Source of the DNA: a virus
DNA length: 30,743 nt
Virus record (IMG/VR): IMGVR_UViG_3300020020_000125
Span: 1-30,743 of that record
Reading direction: 5' to 3' (one strand)
Of this stretch, positions 27,487 to 30,743 are shown one piece after another (positions within the stretch are counted from its first letter, which is position 1; each line of letters opens with the position of its first letter). Both the position numbers and the translations under genes were made by a program. Under the pieces are notes generated by a model that did no database searches, had not been told where the DNA came from, and worked only from the letters and a program-made list of their open reading frames with translations.

Positions 27487-29063
27487 GACGGGATCCTCCC
27501 CTCGGGCAATCGGGCCGCGTGGAGATCGCGGCCCATGATTAGGAGTTGGTATTGTTTCGGCGGGGCCGCGTTGCGCGTGAGGCGATCGATCGCCATCACG
27601 AGGGCGACCACGCCATCGATGCGATCGGTCGATTTCGATTTGCTCGGCTTGATGTTGCCGCTGTTATCGCTCTCCGTGCTCACGTTGGCGACGTTGAGCC
27701 GCAACAGTGCATTGCCATCGTGTTGCAAGGTGCGCGAGAGGATCGCGGATTCTAACGCCTTGCTCGGGGCACTGAGGGTGCCGTACCCCTGGCGCATCGG
27801 GACACACGTAAAGCCGTCAATGTCCGCGAGCCGCGTTACCAGATCGGTGGCGTTCCACGGATCGTACGCAATCTCGCGCACGTCAAATTCATCGGCCCAC
27901 GCGTTGAGGTGTGCGCGTACCGCTTCGTACTGCACCACATCGCCCGGGGTGATCGTGAGCCATCCTTTTTGCTGCCACTCATGCACCGAGATCCGATCGG
28001 TGCGGCCTCGGGTGCCGGCGGTGGATTCGGGGATAAAGAAATGCGCGAGGATCCACATCGATCCGTCCTCGTGCGGAAAGGCCGCCACGATCGCGGTGAG
28101 GTCTCGCGTACTCGAAAGATCCATCCCGACATAGCACGGCCGCCGCTTGCACTCGCTCCGCTGCCAGGTGCCCCGGCACGCGTCCCATGAGACCAACGTC
28201 AACCATCGGCTTGCTTGCTCGGTCCACTGATTGAGATAGAGCCGGCGGAATGTATTTTCTTGGGCCGGGATCTCTTCGGCTCGCTTGCACGCGATCTGCA
28301 TCTCTTCCAGCGATCGAAAATCCCCGAGGGCGGGATTGGCCCCGTGCCACACCGCCGGATCGCGCCAGTCGGCATCGATCGCGGCCTCATAGATGATCGG
28401 GAGAAACGAGGGATCGATCGTCGGATCTTGCAGTACCTTTTTCGCGTGCGCGTACAGTTCCCACAAGATCGAATGGCGATCGTACCCGGCGGTGGAGATC
28501 GCAATCACGAGCGGTTGATCGCGGCCGCCCGTGGAGGTGGTGAGCACATCCCATAGCTCACGATCGGGGGCCGCGTGTAGTTCATCGTAGATGACGCGGC
28601 TCGCATTGAATCCGTGCTTGCTGTAGGCCTCGGCCGAGATCGCCCGGTAGAACGATCCGGTTTTTCGATGCACGATCCGTTTTTGTGAATCGAGGACATC
28701 GCACGCGGCCACGAGATCGGGATCGTTGCGGATCATTTGCGCGGCCACATGAAACACGAGGCCGGCTTGCTCTTTATCGGCGGCGGCGGAGTACACCTCG
28801 GCCCCCAACTCGCCATCGAACATCAAGCCATCGATCGCCAGGGCGGCGGCTAATTCCGTCTTGCCGTTTTTGCGCGGCATCATCAAGAGGCACGTCCGGT
28901 ACCGCCGCCGGCCCTCGGGCGTGGTGGCAAAGAGCGGCCGTACGATGTCGCGCTCTTGCCAGGGCCGGAGCATGAACGGCTCCCCCGCGAATGGCCCTTT
29001 CGTGTGCGTGAGTTGATTGATTAGCCGTACCTTGCGGTCGGCCATTGATTCGCGTCGGGGCAC
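27483..29063 (-). CDS. terL: Terminase large subunit
   Basis: 526 residues from the GTG at 29063. The ATPase has Walker A MMPRKNGKTE (about 61-70) and Walker B VIYDELH (about 157-163). The nuclease has the first Asp in GMDLSSTRD (about 313-321) and a late DRIDG (about 480-484). It packages DNA into proheads and cuts concatemers; the sequence is of the Terminase_1 type paired with P27 small subunits. The start is uncertain: ATG 29045 lacks an SD, GTG 29063 has GGGAGAG upstream, and GTG 29132 gives a longer, poorly motivated N-terminus. Confidence 0.93.
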   Translation of the reverse strand: MPRRESMADRKVRLINQLTHTKGPFAGEPFMLRPWQERDIVRPLFATTPEGRRRYRTCLLMMPRKNGKTELAAALAIDGLMFDGELGAEVYSAAADKEQAGLVFHVAAQMIRNDPDLVAACDVLDSQKRIVHRKTGSFYRAISAEAYSKHGFNASRVIYDELHAAPDRELWDVLTTSTGGRDQPLVIAISTAGYDRHSILWELYAHAKKVLQDPTIDPSFLPIIYEAAIDADWRDPAVWHGANPALGDFRSLEEMQIACKRAEEIPAQENTFRRLYLNQWTEQASRWLTLVSWDACRGTWQRSECKRRPCYVGMDLSSTRDLTAIVAAFPHEDGSMWILAHFFIPESTAGTRGRTDRISVHEWQQKGWLTITPGDVVQYEAVRAHLNAWADEFDVREIAYDPWNATDLVTRLADIDGFTCVPMRQGYGTLSAPSKALESAILSRTLQHDGNALLRLNVANVSTESDNSGNIKPSKSKSTDRIDGVVALVMAIDRLTRNAAPPKQYQLLIMGRDLHAARLPEGRIPS

Positions 29064-29139
29064 GGGTGTAGGCTCTCCCTTGCACCGTTCCAAGCGGGCA
29101 CTAACGATCGGCCGGGGCGGCCCGATGGGCACCTAGGGT

Positions 29140-29337
29140 CTACTCGGCCGATCGTTTTTCCTTTCGGCGGCGGTTCCGCATCACCCGCCGCATTCCTTTG
29201 CCGAGACCGTCATCAAGCCACCGCAAAGCGCGGCGGGCCTCACGTGGCATCCACCGGGGCAACGTGCCGCCGGCCACCGCTCGCATGTCGCGCTCGGTGA
29301 GGTGGAGCGATAAGAGCCACGGATCCGAATCGGTCAT
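29140..29337 (-). CDS. Small basic protein (65 aa)
   Basis: Begins MTDSDPWLLSLHLTERDMRA and has a strongly basic second half (WMPREARRALRWLDDG and MRRVMRNRRRKEKR). Its ATG overlaps the previous stop as ATGA. Its place between TerS and TerL suggests a packaging or DNA-binding role, but no family is recognised. Confidence 0.6.
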   Translation of the reverse strand: MTDSDPWLLSLHLTERDMRAVAGGTLPRWMPREARRALRWLDDGLGKGMRRVMRNRRRKEKRSAE

Positions 29338-29495
29338 GCGGCCTCGATCTCTTCATCGATCCGATCGATCGTGCGAGCGCACGCCTGGCGGATCACATCG
29401 AGATCCCGAGGTGTCACCGGCCGATCGATTTCCGATGCGCGGTAGATCGAATCCACGAGATCGATCAATTCGTTGATCACATCGCGGCGGGTCAC
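29334..29495 (-). CDS. Small acidic protein (53 aa)
   Basis: The product reads MTRRDVINELIDLVDSIYRA, then SEIDRPVTPRDLDVIRQACA and an acidic end IDEEIEAA. It is predicted all-helical. The GTG start overlaps the TerS stop as GTGA, and its stop overlaps the next ATG as ATGA, which is the main support. Function unknown. Confidence 0.6.
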   Translation of the reverse strand: MTRRDVINELIDLVDSIYRASEIDRPVTPRDLDVIRQACARTIDRIDEEIEAA

Positions 29496-29980
29496 AGATC
29501 CTCGCTCCACTTGCTGACGGTTTTGGCCGGCACGATCGGCAACGATGAGAGCCGCGAGCGCGATGAGGGCGTGAGGCCCAACTCAATCCAGAATCGCTGT
29601 AGTTGTTTCAACGCGTCATTCCCGATCCGGATGTAGGGATTCCGCACGGGCATCCCCTCGGCTTTCGCTTTCACGAGCATGCCGAGCGTGCGGATTTGTT
29701 TCTGCGCGTCTACGTAGCGGCTCCACTCCACGCACGTGGCCACGAGGATCGATCGCTCGGCCGAGGTGATCACCCCGGCGGCCGTGAGGATCGCCACGAG
29801 CCGCCGCCACTCGTCACACGCCACGGCATCGCCGGCCAATTCCTCGGGCGGCTCCGCAAAGTCTGATGGCACGGGCGGCATCGCCGGCTCCGAGCGGTTG
29901 ATCCGCCCGTTGCGAACGATGCCGTTCAAGGCCTTGATCGCTGTTGGTGCCGGCCGCCGGCCGCTATTCCAATTCCCCAT
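29492..29980 (-). CDS. terS: Terminase small subunit (P27 family)
   Basis: 162 residues matching the P27-like small terminase: the N-terminal RRPAPTAIKALNGIVRNGRI, P-P-V-P-S-D-F, then DEWRRLVAILTAAGVITSAE, the central helix LVATCVEWSRYVDAQKQI, NPYIRIGNDALKQLQRFW and the GLTPSSRSRL ending typical of the family. It recognises the packaging site and loads TerL. The start overlaps the previous TAA as TAATG. Confidence 0.9.
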   Translation of the reverse strand: MGNWNSGRRPAPTAIKALNGIVRNGRINRSEPAMPPVPSDFAEPPEELAGDAVACDEWRRLVAILTAAGVITSAERSILVATCVEWSRYVDAQKQIRTLGMLVKAKAEGMPVRNPYIRIGNDALKQLQRFWIELGLTPSSRSRLSSLPIVPAKTVSKWSEDL

Positions 29981-30240
29981 TACCGTGCTCGTTTCTCGGC
30001 CGCCAGGCCATCACGGATGCCGGTGAGCCGGATGCGCGTGTGGGCCGGCAAGGTGATCCACTCGCCATCGCTCATCAATCGAGCGGCCCGCCGCCCGAGC
30101 ACGAGCCAACACCGGCACCCGAAACACAACAGGTAATCGCCGGCCTCGGGTGCGCCTTGGCCGGCGATCCACCGCAACGCGCCATCGCACACCGGGCACG
30201 TGAGCCGATCGGCGGTCTCGGTGGCATGCAACGCGGGCAT
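29980..30240 (-). CDS. Zn-ribbon protein (86 aa)
   Basis: Residues 15-45 contain TCPVCDGALRW and LLCFGCRCWL, two Cys pairs about 20 residues apart, typical of a zinc ribbon. A basic C-terminus (RIRLTGIRDGLAAEKRAR) follows. It begins 2 nt after the previous stop and is coupled to TerS. It probably acts in DNA or RNA binding near the packaging genes; no family is recognised. Confidence 0.62.
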   Translation of the reverse strand: MPALHATETADRLTCPVCDGALRWIAGQGAPEAGDYLLCFGCRCWLVLGRRAARLMSDGEWITLPAHTRIRLTGIRDGLAAEKRAR

Positions 30241-30242
30241 CG

Positions 30243-30458
30243 CTAATCCAGATCCGTAAAGAGCGGGAGATCGCCCTCGTCTCTCGCGGCCGTGCGGAGT
30301 TGTTTCAAGAGGGCATCAAAATCCTCTTGGACATCGCGTACGCCTTGCTTCGCATCGGCCAACTCTTTGGCTTTGAGATTGAGCGCACGCTCGATCCCGG
30401 CGATCTGGCGATACCGCCTGGCGGCTCGCTCTTCGGTCAAGATCCCTCGGTCATCCAT
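30243..30458 (-). CDS. First late gene: small coiled-coil protein (71 aa)
   Basis: Begins MDDRGILTEERAARRYRQIA and forms a charged helix throughout (LNLKAKELADAKQGVRDVQE), ending with EGDLPLFTDLD. It has the best SD in the window (AGGAGGG, about 7 nt before the ATG) and lies about 110 nt downstream of the promoter candidate at 30570-30595. Function is not recognised. Confidence 0.68.
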   Translation of the reverse strand: MDDRGILTEERAARRYRQIAGIERALNLKAKELADAKQGVRDVQEDFDALLKQLRTAARDEGDLPLFTDLD

Positions 30459-30569
30459 ACAATTTCCCTCCTGTCAAGGTGGCGCTAAGTGGGGCGAAAC
30501 CTCGAATCACTTACGGGATCGGCCGGCGGCCCCATTTCGGCCCATCTTGAGAACGTCCGTAACTCGTTG

Positions 30570-30595
30570 ATTCTAAAAGACTTGTTTACTGTCAA
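30570..30595 (-). promoter_or_regulatory. Candidate late promoter (TTGACA, TAGAAT)
   Basis: On the minus strand TTGACA (30595-30590) is followed by TAGAAT (30575-30570). Both hexamers are excellent sigma-70-type matches, but the spacer of 14 bp is short; reading TTTTGA as -35 gives 16 bp. It lies in the AT-richest part of the junction, upstream of the TerS operon. The -35 overlaps an ACTGTCA motif also found in the early control region. Confidence 0.5.
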
Positions 30596-30617
30596 AACGC
30601 GCGGCGCGGCCCCGTGG

Positions 30618-30743
30618 TTTCCCGGCTCCCCGTAACTGCACATTCGCCCTCCCCCCCCGATGTCGAGTTACGGGCATTCCGCACGTGCGCGATCGCGCTC
30701 CCGCGTTACGGTGATTCACGTAATCGAACCGATCACAGACCGG
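30618..30743. repeat. Right copy of 126-bp terminal direct repeat
   Basis: Identical to bases 2-127 at the other end of the contig. On the circular map it must be counted once, which brings the late-operon leader directly next to the end of the HNH gene. Confidence 0.95.

Noticed and set aside
1-30743. tRNA or rRNA genes
   Set aside because: No cloverleaf with a GTTCGA-type T-loop and matching acceptor stem was seen on either strand; a covariance-model scan would be decisive.

Overview
The window is the essentially complete genome of a temperate tailed phage (Caudoviricetes) with a siphovirus gene plan. Bases 2-127 are repeated exactly at 30618-30743, so the contig is very probably circular, with about 30,617 unique bases. 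Base composition is GC-rich (roughly 60-65% by eye) and the tetramer GATC is strikingly frequent. No gene identifies the host. The integrase variant and base composition suggest a high-GC, poorly sampled environmental bacterium, but this is a guess.

Layout. (1) 8834 down to 117, minus strand: an early operon with two small HTH proteins, a RecT-like annealing protein, two Cys-rich mini-proteins, a RecB-like PD-(D/E)XK exonuclease, an unknown Cys/His protein, a coiled-coil protein, a DUF1376/YdaU-type replication protein with 12-bp iterons at its 3' end, a Zn-finger protein, a beta-class DNA methyltransferase, a winged-helix/Zn-ribbon protein, a DUF7694-like protein, RusA resolvase, several tiny ORFs (two of them single-pass membrane proteins) and an HNH endonuclease. 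(2) 8835-9116: a control region with a perfect 7-bp dyad and five TGACA/TGTCA half-sites. (3) 9117-13631, plus strand: a lysogeny/accessory cluster of small proteins that includes an ORF carrying a 22-G tract, a DNA-binding protein, a HigA-like XRE protein without a toxin, an RHH protein and a tyrosine integrase. (4) 13632-14327: non-coding, with a terminator, a convincing attP (core dyad flanked by six arm-type repeats), a near-perfect ParB-site look-alike and GC-rich hairpins. (5) 30458 down to 14328, minus strand: the late operon in classical order: small proteins, TerS (P27), two small ORFs, TerL, an RHH-like protein, a fused prohead protease-major capsid protein, a transcription terminator, portal, a collagen-like/carbohydrate-binding protein, gp6-like connector, head closure, gp10-like neck protein, tail terminator, tail tube, a small tail protein, tail chaperone with a -1 frameshift, tape measure, a large tail hub protein, a fibre-like protein, a small conserved protein, a candidate holin and an Ig-like (IPT/TIG) protein.

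Because the molecule is circular, the early operon (ending at HNH) and the late operon (beginning upstream of TerS) lie head to tail across the contig ends, restoring the usual HNH-TerS-TerL neighbourhood. Minus-strand genes are packed with ATGA, GTGA, TGATG or TAATG overlaps, implying extensive translational coupling. No classical endolysin is recognisable. The most notable items are the attP architecture, the iterons inside the replication gene, the poly-G ORF in the switch region, the integrase and exonuclease that each lack an expected catalytic residue, and the ParB-site-like sequence beside attP.
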